From positions 24,443 through 88,442 of the forward strand of contig CAMQYL010000006.1 in the NCBI GenBank assembly GCA_947039275.1: DNA of 64,000 nt, written 5' to 3'. The stretch is from Amulumruptor sp947039275. GTDB taxonomy: Bacteria; Bacteroidota; Bacteroidia; Bacteroidales; Muribaculaceae. Both the position numbers and the translations under genes were made by a program. Every line of letters begins with the position of its first letter. Position 1 is the stretch's first letter. The notes below the pieces were generated by a model. That model saw only the letters and a program-made list of their open reading frames with translations, was not told the DNA's origin and did no database searches. This document shows positions 36,865 through 44,833 of this stretch, one piece after another.

Positions 36865-38505
36865 TCAGGCATTGCACTCTGCCACGTTCTCGAGGTTTTC
36901 AGCCTCGTGGTATTCGATTGCTGCTTTTACTAAATCCACAAACAGCGGCGCGGGGCTGAGTACAGTGCTCGAGTACTCGGGATGGTACTGGGTGCCTATG
37001 AACCAACGCTTGTCAGGCAGCTCCACGACCTCAACGAGGTGTGACGCAGGATTTTCGCCCACGCAGCGCATGCCGGCAGCCTCAAAACGCTCGCGGTAGT
37101 CATTGTTAAACTCGTAGCGGTGGCGGTGACGCTCCTTTATGTCGGTGGTACCGTATGCCTTGGCTGCCTTGGAGTCAGCTGCGAGATGGCAGTCATATGC
37201 GCCGAGACGCATCGTGCCACCCATGTTGCTGATGTTTTTCTGCTCCTCCATCAGGTCGATGACATTGTCGGGAGTATTGATGTTCATCTCCACCGAGTTG
37301 GCTTCAGGAAGACCGAGCACATCGCGGGCAAACTCTATGACCATGCACTGCATGCCTAAGCAGATGCCGAATGTGGGTATATCGTTCTCGCGTGTATATT
37401 TCAAGGCGACAAACTTGCCGTCGATGCCGCGCTGGCCGAAACCAGGGGCTACTATCACGCCGTCAAGACCGCGCAGCAGCTCCTTGACATTGCTCTCGTT
37501 GAGCTTCTCGGAGTGGATGTAGCGCAGGTCGAGCTTGTGGTCATTGTATGTGGCAGCGTGGAGCAGAGCCTCGTTGATAGACTTGTAGGCATCCTGCAGC
37601 TCTACGTATTTGCCCACGAGACCTATCGTGACGGTCTTGTCGGCGCGGTGGAGCTTGTCGAGGAAGTGCATCCACTGGTGCATGTCAGGCTCGCCGTTGA
37701 CTGGCACATCCATCTTGTTGAGGACTATCTCGTCAAGATGCTGCTCGTGCATCTTGATGGGCACCTCATAGATGCTCGGCACGTCGACCGACTGGATTAC
37801 GGCATCGGGAGCCACGTTGCAAAATTGCGCTATCTTCTTGCGCATCGCCGAAGGTATCTCCCTCTCGGTGCGGAGCACGAGCACGTCAGGCTGGATACCG
37901 ACCTCCTGAAGCTGCTTTACGGAGTGCTGCGTGGGCTTGGTCTTGAGCTCCTTGGCAGCACGGATATACGGCACATAGGTCAGATGGATGCAGAGTGCAT
38001 TCTTGCCCAACTCCCAGCGGAGCTGACGCACACTCTCCAAGTAGGGCAGCGACTCGATGTCGCCCACCGTGCCGCCTATCTCCGTGATGATGAAGTCGAA
38101 ATTGCCGGTCTGACCGAGCAGCTTGACATTACGCTTGATTTCGTCTGTGATATGGGGTATTATCTGGACGGTCTTGCCGAGATAATCGCCGCGACGTTCC
38201 TTGTCAATGACGCTCTGGTAGATGCGTCCCGTGGTGACATTGTTGGCGCGGGTTGTGTGGACGTTGGTAAACCTCTCGTAGTGACCCAAGTCAAGGTCTG
38301 CCTCGTGGCCGTCTACGGTCACATAGCACTCTCCGTGCTCGTAGGGGTTGAGCGTACCGGGGTCGATGTTGATATATGGGTCAAACTTCTGTATAGTCAC
38401 GCGATAGCCGCGGGCTTTGAGCAGGCAGGCGAGAGATGACGATATGATGCCCTTTCCAAGAGACGACACCACACCGCCGGTCACGAAGATGTATTTGGTT
38501 TCCAC
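36865..38505 (-). CDS. pyrG: CTP synthase
   Basis: This 546-residue enzyme converts UTP to CTP with glutamine or ammonia. The synthetase half begins METKYIFVTGGVVSSLGKGI (P-loop) and has YINIDPGTLNPYEHGE; the glutaminase half holds APGFGQRGIDGK and the nucleophile region GICLGMQCMVIEFAR, ending with the QYHPEYSS histidine motif. Length is normal. It has its own promoter and is followed by yidC. Confidence 0.98.
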   Translation of the reverse strand: METKYIFVTGGVVSSLGKGIISSSLACLLKARGYRVTIQKFDPYINIDPGTLNPYEHGECYVTVDGHEADLDLGHYERFTNVHTTRANNVTTGRIYQSVIDKERRGDYLGKTVQIIPHITDEIKRNVKLLGQTGNFDFIITEIGGTVGDIESLPYLESVRQLRWELGKNALCIHLTYVPYIRAAKELKTKPTQHSVKQLQEVGIQPDVLVLRTEREIPSAMRKKIAQFCNVAPDAVIQSVDVPSIYEVPIKMHEQHLDEIVLNKMDVPVNGEPDMHQWMHFLDKLHRADKTVTIGLVGKYVELQDAYKSINEALLHAATYNDHKLDLRYIHSEKLNESNVKELLRGLDGVIVAPGFGQRGIDGKFVALKYTRENDIPTFGICLGMQCMVIEFARDVLGLPEANSVEMNINTPDNVIDLMEEQKNISNMGGTMRLGAYDCHLAADSKAAKAYGTTDIKERHRHRYEFNNDYRERFEAAGMRCVGENPASHLVEVVELPDKRWFIGTQYHPEYSSTVLSPAPLFVDLVKAAIEYHEAENLENVAECNA

Positions 38506-38533
38506 GTCGGTTATTAATAAGAATTTTAACGCA

Positions 38534-38565
38534 CAAAGTTACACATTATTTTTAATACACGCAAT
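38534..38565 (-). promoter_or_regulatory. Promoter of the pyrG-yidC transcript
   Basis: TAACTTTG (38534-38541, minus strand) with ATTG (38562-38565) exactly 20 bases upstream. It predicts a leader of roughly 25 bases. The hairpin mosaic begins 36 bases upstream of the -33 box. Confidence 0.78.
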
Positions 38566-38600
38566 GCGAAATCCACGGACATACCTAACCCAGCACAATG

Positions 38601-38945
38601 GTTGTAGGGACATGCCACAGCATAATGTCACTAACTTAAGCTAAATGCCTTCTCAAAGGCAAGACCTCCAGCGGAGGTCTACATATTAGGCCATGGTCAT
38701 CCAAGCTGTCTATGCTTGTATGACCATGGTAGCAGCATACCATCCCTGATCAATGCCTCCATAGGAGGCACACATACGCCGCATCAGGTACGCCTCCTAC
38801 AGAGGCGGAAAAGAGGTGGATAATCATTAACATGGGTCATCCAAGCCTAAACAGCTTGGATGACCCATGCCTAATATATCAGACCCATACTGGGTCTTTT
38901 GGGCGCTTAAGTTAGTGACATTGTGCCACGGCATGTCCCTACAAC
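38601..38945. repeat. Hairpin mosaic with 41-base inverted ends
   Basis: The ends (38601-38641 and 38905-38945) match in inverse orientation at 37 of 41 positions; their outer part is a REP-like TTGTAGGGACATGCC and their inner part is ATGTCACTAACTTAAGC (exact in both). Inside are hairpins: 38646-38661, 38662-38680, 38691-38729, 38754-38770, 38791-38807, 38831-38869 (16-base-pair perfect stem) and 38881-38897. No coding potential is seen. The order of hairpins and the linkers match the element at 51414. It fills most of the 629-base gap between pyrG and the plus-strand secreted protein gene; 38946-39017 shows nothing recognisable. Confidence 0.85.
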
Positions 38946-39017
38946 TAATCAACGACCAGCAGGAGATTTTTACAGCTGCGGTTAGTTTGTGGATTTTTGT
39001 GGAGTTTCAGCATAATG

Positions 39018-39048
39018 ATTGTTTTTAACGAAAAAGTTTGTAAATTTG
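39018..39048 (+). promoter_or_regulatory. Promoter of the 39 kb secreted protein gene
   Basis: ATTG (39018-39021), 19 bases, then TAAATTTG (39041-39048). The leader would be about 80 bases. Confidence 0.72.
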
Positions 39049-39134
39049 CGCGTAATCTGCATAAAAGTTGTAAGTTCACTCCGCATCGCGGATATTGCAA
39101 TAGGAAACAATAATCTAACTAAAAAAGAAGAATC

Positions 39135-40379
39135 ATGAAGAAATTCTACACCCTGCTCGCAGCCCTCGGCGTGACCGCCTCCATGGCAGCGCAGCAGCTC
39201 CCTAACGCCAGCTTCGAGGATGACTGGGTTACATGCTATCCCTGGAGCAGCGACACCAATCCTAATGGACCCTATGAAGGATCAAAAAGCAAAGGTTCCA
39301 CTCCTAAGCCCTGGTGCATCGCCAATGTATATGCTATGGGAGGCCTGGGAGCTGCCGAAGTGGGCACAAAAACTGAAGGTCGCAATGGAGGATCTGCAGT
39401 CAAGCTGACCAACCAGACCGTATTCGGCCAGCAAATCCCAGGATACATGGCATTAGGTACGACTTGGAACACCTCTGCACTTAAGGGATTTTCGCCTGAT
39501 CCTGCGACCAAGGACGGCGGCTCTTTTGGAGGAACTGAATTTACCTATCGTCCCGACGCCCTCTCATTCTATTACAAGCGTGAAAATGGTGGCGATAACC
39601 CCGCATCGGTAGTAGCTTATACATGGAAGGGGTCATGGACTCAGGCTGATGTGCCCGGTACGGTCGCATCCAGCAATCCCAAAACTGGAGACATGATTGA
39701 CCGCGACCGCAACATCCTGGGCATGGCAACCACCACAGGAGGTAAGGTTACACCCTCAGACGATGCTAAGCTCATCTCAAAAATCAACACTACATTTACA
39801 GGAGACAAGGCAGACTGGACCTTAATGGAAATCCCCTTCGAATACCATGGAGAGGAGACCCCTGAGAAAATTAATGTCGCTTTTGCTGCTGGAGAGTATT
39901 TCAGCACCGATGTGCAGAAAAGCCTTTCGCTCACAGTTGATGATGTCAAGCTCGTGTACTACAGCCGCCTGAGCGGTCTGAAGTTCAAGGACAACGACAT
40001 CGCCGACTTCGACCCTGACAAATTCGACTACGAGCTTGACGAGGTGATGCCCACCGATGAAGCAGACCTTGAAGCCACAACCATGGGCAACAGCGGTGTA
40101 GCGAAGGCTGCCGTTGAGCTCGACCAGCAGAACAATGTGGCAAAAATCACCGTCACCAACGACCATGGCAACGATGCCGATGACCAGAACTCACACGTCT
40201 ACACCGTGAAGTTCCTCCCCGCCGGCTCATCAATCAACGATGTAAATGACATGACCGCTGCCGACGTACGCTATGTAGACCTCTACGGCAATGCCGTAGC
40301 TGCCGATGCCCTCATCAACGGACAGACCTACATCAAGCTCGTCAACGGCAAAGCCACCAAGGTTATCGCCAACAACTGA
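39135..40379 (+). CDS. Secreted protein, PCMD-like, with sorting tail
   Basis: The 414-residue product has a signal peptide (MKKFYTLLAALGVTASMAAQ). The mature part begins QLPNASFEDDWVTCYPWSS and contains repeated beta-strands with FYYKRENGGDNPASV and LMEIPFEYHGEETPEKINV, a layout like Bacteroidetes PCMD (putative carbohydrate metabolism) proteins; this family call is tentative. The end (VDLYGNAVAADALINGQTYI) matches the tail of the next gene closely, as does the terminator. It may be a surface glycan-binding protein, but no substrate is indicated. Confidence 0.55.
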   Translation: MKKFYTLLAALGVTASMAAQQLPNASFEDDWVTCYPWSSDTNPNGPYEGSKSKGSTPKPWCIANVYAMGGLGAAEVGTKTEGRNGGSAVKLTNQTVFGQQIPGYMALGTTWNTSALKGFSPDPATKDGGSFGGTEFTYRPDALSFYYKRENGGDNPASVVAYTWKGSWTQADVPGTVASSNPKTGDMIDRDRNILGMATTTGGKVTPSDDAKLISKINTTFTGDKADWTLMEIPFEYHGEETPEKINVAFAAGEYFSTDVQKSLSLTVDDVKLVYYSRLSGLKFKDNDIADFDPDKFDYELDEVMPTDEADLEATTMGNSGVAKAAVELDQQNNVAKITVTNDHGNDADDQNSHVYTVKFLPAGSSINDVNDMTAADVRYVDLYGNAVAADALINGQTYIKLVNGKATKVIANN

Positions 40380-40400
40380 TCCCCATCATCCATCATACAC

Positions 40401-40434
40401 AAGGAGGCGCACCCGTTACAGGATGCGTCTCTTT
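40401..40434 (+). terminator. Terminator after the 39 kb secreted protein gene
   Basis: AAGGAGGCGCA and TGCGTCTCTT form a stem with one G-T or mismatched pair around a 12-base loop, followed by TTGCCTTTG. The loop and stem resemble the terminator at 41313. Confidence 0.65.
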
Positions 40435-40440
40435 TGCCTT

Positions 40441-40528
40441 TGTAGGGACATGCCGTGGCATGTCCGCCCATCAGACGATGCATTTTCACCCCCTGGGGTA
40501 TGCGGACATGCCACGGCATGTCCCTACA
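40441..40528. repeat. Inverted pair of REP-like hairpins (GACATGCC core)
   Basis: Left unit 40441-40466 begins TGTAGGGACATGCC; right unit 40503-40528 is its inverse and ends GGCATGTCCCTACA. Both units share the same stem as the pair at 34589. It lies directly behind the terminator of the 39 kb gene and ahead of the calycin-like gene's promoter. Confidence 0.8.
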
Positions 40529-40569
40529 ACCATACGCAATCACAGCAAACATCACTTTTAACACAAACA

Positions 40570-40603
40570 TTTGCAATCTGTTACGGAAAAGTCCGTATCT
40601 TTG
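40570..40603 (+). promoter_or_regulatory. Promoter of the calycin-like protein gene
   Basis: TTTG (40570-40573), 22 bases, then TATCTTTG (40596-40603). The predicted leader is about 30 bases. Confidence 0.7.
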
Positions 40604-40640
40604 CGCAAATTATCATCACATACACACTAAAACATTCCTT

Positions 40641-41288
40641 ATGAAGAAAATTTACGCATCTATCCTATCACTCGTCATGGGTGCATCCATGGCAAGCTTC
40701 GCAACCGAAATCCCCGCCGACGCAAAGTGCTATGACGGCTCTACTCCCGGCTCATTGGTTGTTGACATGGGAACAGGCGACATCCTCGAAGGTAACGGCA
40801 CTGGAAAAGTTTATATTATCCCCGTCAGCGACAACAAAGTTGATTTCCTTCTTCCGGATCTCACCATTGACTTAGGCGGCGGACCTTCGAGCTTAGGCGA
40901 CATAGAGGTAAAAGACGTAACAACTTCAACCGCAGCCGACGGCACCGTAACTTATAATGGCACCGTTGAAAACATGTCTCTTTTGGGAGGTGTAATCAAT
41001 GCTAAAGTTGTTCTTGCAAATGGCGAAGGCAAGAGCTGCACCACCCAGCCTAACGGTGATGCACACTTTGATATCGACGTAATCTGGACAGACGCCAATA
41101 TGCCCATCTACGTGACATTCAACGGTCATCTCCAGGCGTCTTCTATCGCCGACCTCGCCGCTGACGAATCAGCAGAAGCCATCTACTTCGACCTGCAGGG
41201 CAACCGCGTAGCAGCCGATGCTCTCGCAGCCGGTCAGACCTACATCAAGCGCGTAGGCAACACCGCCACCAAGGTAATCATCCGCTGA
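40641..41288 (+). CDS. Secreted calycin-like beta-barrel protein
   Basis: The ATG at 40641 follows the promoter and gives a 215-residue protein with a signal peptide (MKKIYASILSLVMGASMASF). Upstream in-frame starts run through the promoter and are rejected. The mature domain has SLGDIEVKDVTTS and VIWTDANMPIYVTFNGHL, like the Bacteroidetes calycin-like family (PF13944). It ends YFDLQGNRVAADALAAGQTY..., a sorting-type tail nearly the same as in the preceding gene. The family's ligand is not known to me. Confidence 0.68.
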   Translation: MKKIYASILSLVMGASMASFATEIPADAKCYDGSTPGSLVVDMGTGDILEGNGTGKVYIIPVSDNKVDFLLPDLTIDLGGGPSSLGDIEVKDVTTSTAADGTVTYNGTVENMSLLGGVINAKVVLANGEGKSCTTQPNGDAHFDIDVIWTDANMPIYVTFNGHLQASSIADLAADESAEAIYFDLQGNRVAADALAAGQTYIKRVGNTATKVIIR

Positions 41289-41312
41289 TAACACCCACAC
41301 ACATACCATACA

Positions 41313-41348
41313 ACAGGAGGCGCACCCACATCAGGATGCGCCTCCTGT
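41313..41348 (+). terminator. Terminator after the calycin-like gene
   Basis: ACAGGAGGCGCA and TGCGCCTCCTGT form a perfect 12-base-pair stem around a 12-base loop. No long T-run follows. It shares stem and loop sequence with the terminator at 40401. Confidence 0.7.
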
Positions 41349-41364
41349 GCTATACACCCCTGAC

Positions 41365-41441
41365 GTAGGGACGCGGCGTGCCGCGTCATCAAACGCGACA
41401 CACATCGCCTGATACGTTGACGCGGCACGCCGCGTCCCTAC
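41365..41441. repeat. Inverted pair of REP-like hairpins (GACGCGGC core)
   Basis: Left unit 41365-41387 is GTAGG GACGCGGC GTGCCGCGTC; right unit 41419-41441 is its inverse. The flanking GTAGGG/CCCTAC is the same as in the GACATGCC pairs, but the stem is entirely different and still self-complementary. Confidence 0.8.
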
Positions 41442-41501
41442 ATATTATCTGTTCACCTTGTCCGTCATATTAACGAATATTAAATTTATGTTTATAACGC
41501 A

Positions 41502-41519
41502 TAAATTTGCTTATATTTG
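41502..41519 (+). promoter_or_regulatory. Two overlapping -7 boxes before the endonuclease gene
   Basis: TAAATTTG (41502-41509) and TATATTTG (41512-41519) both fit TAnnTTTG; the region upstream is A/T-rich without a clear -33 box. The ATG at 41585 lies 65-75 bases downstream. Confidence 0.5.
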
Positions 41520-41584
41520 TGATTCACTTTATGCGAAACCTCATTTTCACTTATCCACCATTATTTATCACGCATAACCACTAC

Positions 41585-43960
41585 ATGAAAAGCATACGCG
41601 CATTACTTGCTACCGCCATTATAGCTGCCTCTGGCAACGCCTGGGCAGAAGCCCCTGCCGGCTACTACTCATCGTGCGAAGGACAGAAAGGCGCCGGGCT
41701 CCTCAAAGCCCTCCAATCCACTGTCGGCTCGCACACACAGCTGTCGTATGACGGCGTGTGGACGGCATTCCGCACCACCGACATCAACGAGTCGGGGCGG
41801 CTCATCGACATGTATTCCACCAAGCTGTGGTCAGTATCCGAAAAGTGCGGGAACTACAGCAAGATGGGCGACTGCTACAACCGCGAGCACTCGTTTCCCA
41901 AGAGCTGGTTTGACGACCGCAAGCCGATGTACACTGACATCAACCACCTCTATCCCACCGATGGCAAAGTAAACGGACAGCGCAGCAACCACCCCTTCGG
42001 CGAATGCGCCAACGGCACTACCCTGTCGAGCGTAAACGGAGTGAAAGCACTCGGCAAACTCGGCACATCCACATTCCCCGGCTATTCGGGCAAAGTTTTT
42101 GAGCCAGCCGACGAATACAAAGGCGACTTCGCCCGTACATACTTCTACATGGCAGCAGCATATAACAGCAGCATATCCACATGGCACTCTGACATGCTCG
42201 CCGGCAATGCCTACCCGGCATACAAGACATGGGCTGTCAACCTGCTGCTAAAATGGCACCGACAGGACCCCGTCAGCGAGAAGGAGCGCAAGCGCAACGA
42301 TGCCGTGTACAGAGAGCAGGGCAACCGCAATCCCTTTATCGACCACCCCGACATGGCAGAGCACATCTGGGGCGATGCAGTCAACCAAGGATGGTCAGCC
42401 ACACAGGCGACTGACAAGATAGTGCTTCCAGTCGACGGTCAGACTCTCACCCTCGGAAATGCCTCCACTTCCAAGCCACGCACATTTAAGGTTGCAATCC
42501 AGACCGCAGGAGCTACAAGCTCTGTGACCCTGTCGGTATCAGGCAACGGATACACCATCAGCCCTGCATCCATCTCCGCTGCGACAGCCAATGCCAGCAC
42601 CAACGCAACTGTTACCCTCAATGCCCCCACGACTGGCACATACCGAGGCACACTGACCGTGAAGTGCGGCGAGAGCACCTCCACAGCACCTATCGTGGCA
42701 CAAGCCTACGATGGAATCGGTCTGACCGTTTCCGACATCAGCGATGACGGGTTTGAAGTCCGGTGGATCAATCTCGAAGCTCCTGGCACCGCTTATCAGA
42801 TCCATGTAGAGGAAAACGGAGTGTCGCTTGAAGACTACCCCGAAACTGTCGATGCCGCCGATGAGTCATATTTCGTGTCAGGACTCGACTCCGAGACCAC
42901 CTATACCTGCTATCTGACCTCGCCGACCTTCCGCAGCAACGTCGTGACAGCCACCACTGCCGCCCTCATCCCCACAATCAACGTTACCACCACCGGCTCC
43001 ACTGACTTCCTCGCAGCCCCAGGCACAGCATCCTTGCCGATAGAAATGGAAATCGACGCAGTCAACATCCCGGGCAACATCTACGCTTCCACATCCAACG
43101 CACCGTTTGAGCTGTCGGCTGACAAGACCTCTTGGAGCCGCGAGATAACCCTGCTCCCGGGTGAAAACCGCTTCTACCTCCGTGCATATTCCGACACCGA
43201 GGGCGACTTCACCGGGTCGCTGACTGTCAGCGGCGGCACTGCCGAATGGGACTGCGACCTCACCGCCAAAATCGTGGCAGCTGCCACCTTCATAGAGGAC
43301 TTCGAGACAACGGATTCTCATACAGACTATCGTGATACTGATTTCTCTACAGATATCGCGAAGTGGCATCGCTCAAACATATGCATCCCTAATACCGAAG
43401 CCTACGAAGGTGACAACAGTCTGCGATTCGGGAAATTAGCGACAAGCACCCTGACCCTCGCCGACAATATATCCTCAGGCATCGGCACTGTCAGCTTCTA
43501 TGCCGTGGCATGGAATAAAGACGGAGATGCCACAATCCACGTAGAGACATCGACTGACGGCGGCATCACATGGCAAGAAGCCAAGGCGCTGACAGTGACA
43601 GAGGGAGCTTACACAAAATACTCCGTCACAGCCAACGTCTCAGCTCCCTCGCGCTTCCGCATCCGCCAGAGCAAGGGTGGCAGAATGAAACTCGACTACA
43701 TCGAGGTCACACCGCCCATGTCGGCAACCGATGAGGTTACTGCCGACAGCGATGCCGACAGCACTTGGGACATCTTCTGCCACGACGGTCAATTGGTGAT
43801 AGAAAACCATAAGGCTGGTAATCGTGTTAGTGTATATGACATCAACGGCAATATCCACTACGAGGGTACACCTGCCGTAGGTTACACAACCCTGCATCCC
43901 GCTCCCGGGCTATATATCGGAGCTACCGACAGCCGTGCGCGCCGGGTGCTGGTGCATTAA
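41585..43960 (+). CDS. Secreted endonuclease I-family nuclease with Ig-like modules
   Basis: The ATG at 41585 gives a 791-residue protein with a signal peptide (MKSIRALLATAIIAASGNAW). Longer in-frame starts overlap the promoter. Residues 20-270 are an endonuclease I domain with the metal-site motif CYNREHSFPKSWF and DINHLYPTDGKVNGQRSNHP. Beta-rich modules follow (fibronectin-like near 390-470), then a jelly-roll-like domain, and the end VYDINGNIHYEG...APGLYI resembles a sorting tail. It may degrade extracellular DNA for nutrients. It follows the calycin-like gene but has its own promoter. Confidence 0.87.
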   Translation: MKSIRALLATAIIAASGNAWAEAPAGYYSSCEGQKGAGLLKALQSTVGSHTQLSYDGVWTAFRTTDINESGRLIDMYSTKLWSVSEKCGNYSKMGDCYNREHSFPKSWFDDRKPMYTDINHLYPTDGKVNGQRSNHPFGECANGTTLSSVNGVKALGKLGTSTFPGYSGKVFEPADEYKGDFARTYFYMAAAYNSSISTWHSDMLAGNAYPAYKTWAVNLLLKWHRQDPVSEKERKRNDAVYREQGNRNPFIDHPDMAEHIWGDAVNQGWSATQATDKIVLPVDGQTLTLGNASTSKPRTFKVAIQTAGATSSVTLSVSGNGYTISPASISAATANASTNATVTLNAPTTGTYRGTLTVKCGESTSTAPIVAQAYDGIGLTVSDISDDGFEVRWINLEAPGTAYQIHVEENGVSLEDYPETVDAADESYFVSGLDSETTYTCYLTSPTFRSNVVTATTAALIPTINVTTTGSTDFLAAPGTASLPIEMEIDAVNIPGNIYASTSNAPFELSADKTSWSREITLLPGENRFYLRAYSDTEGDFTGSLTVSGGTAEWDCDLTAKIVAAATFIEDFETTDSHTDYRDTDFSTDIAKWHRSNICIPNTEAYEGDNSLRFGKLATSTLTLADNISSGIGTVSFYAVAWNKDGDATIHVETSTDGGITWQEAKALTVTEGAYTKYSVTANVSAPSRFRIRQSKGGRMKLDYIEVTPPMSATDEVTADSDADSTWDIFCHDGQLVIENHKAGNRVSVYDINGNIHYEGTPAVGYTTLHPAPGLYIGATDSRARRVLVH

Positions 43961-43982
43961 CCCATATACACACATCCCTCCT

Positions 43983-44735
43983 ATGAAAAAACTCGCAGAA
44001 ACACTCATCAACCGCCGCAGCATCCGCCGCTACGAGCGCGAAGCCATCTCCGACGAGGACATGCGCCTCATCCATGCAGCAATACGCAACACGCCCACGA
44101 GCTATAACGGCCAGCAGTTCAGCGTCATAGACATCACCGACCAGGACATAAAGCTCCAGCTTGAAGCCCTGACAGGTCAGAAGCAGATCAAGACCTGCTC
44201 ACACTTCATGATGTTTTGCGCCGACTACCACAAGATCGCCATCCTCGCCGACCGCAAGGGGCTTGAGATGCCCGATTTCCAAGACACCGCCGACGGACTG
44301 CTTGTGGGTGTCATAGATGCCTCTCTCGCCATGATGAGCGCGGTGGCAGCAGCCACATCGCTCGGTCTCGGAACCTGCTGCATCGGCTACGCCCGCACAG
44401 CAGCTCCCGCCGAGATATCCCGTCTGCTTGACCTGCCCAAAGGGGTGTTTGCAGTCTGCGGTCTGGCGTTGGGAGTGCCCCGCGAGATGCCCGACCTCAA
44501 GCCCAAGCAGCCCCACCAGCTCGTCATCCACCAGAATACCTACCAGGCTGACGATGAAAAGCTTCTCCCCCTGCTGGAGGCATACGATGATGAAATCCGC
44601 TTCTACAACACCACCCGCGAAGGCACCAAGACCGACAACGACTGGTGTGACCACATCCTCTCCTACTACCGTGAAGCCATGAACTACCAGATGCTCGAAG
44701 CCCTCCGCGCCCAAGGCTACGACATAACTCACTGA
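43983..44735 (+). CDS. NfsA-like FMN nitroreductase family protein
   Basis: The ATG at 43983 gives 250 residues beginning MKKLAETLINRRSIRRYE, the family N-terminus with the FMN-binding RRSIRRY. Other marks are TPTSYNGQQFSVIDI, GLGTCCIGYAR and a C-terminal arm (YYREAMNYQMLEAL). NADPH-dependent members reduce nitro compounds, quinones or flavins. It lies 22 bases after the endonuclease gene and is closed by a strong palindromic terminator shared with polA. Confidence 0.88.
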   Translation: MKKLAETLINRRSIRRYEREAISDEDMRLIHAAIRNTPTSYNGQQFSVIDITDQDIKLQLEALTGQKQIKTCSHFMMFCADYHKIAILADRKGLEMPDFQDTADGLLVGVIDASLAMMSAVAAATSLGLGTCCIGYARTAAPAEISRLLDLPKGVFAVCGLALGVPREMPDLKPKQPHQLVIHQNTYQADDEKLLPLLEAYDDEIRFYNTTREGTKTDNDWCDHILSYYREAMNYQMLEALRAQGYDITH

Positions 44736-44756
44736 TCAACTAACGACCAGATAAAG

Positions 44757-44821
44757 AAAATAATTCGTATAAATTCTTATAAGTTTTATAAGGTCTTATA
44801 AGAATTTATACGAATTATTTT
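44757..44821. terminator. Bidirectional terminator between nitroreductase and polA
   Basis: Two exactly complementary arms of 27 bases (44757-44783 and 44795-44821) flank an 11-base loop. The left arm begins AAAATAATTCG and the right arm ends CGAATTATTTT, so each strand ends in a T-rich tail. It serves both convergent genes. Confidence 0.85.
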
Positions 44822-44833
44822 ATGCCTGATCTG

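Noticed and set aside
38646..38898. Hairpin clusters as a CRISPR array
   Set aside because: There is no fixed repeat or regular spacer length; each palindrome differs and no cas genes are near.
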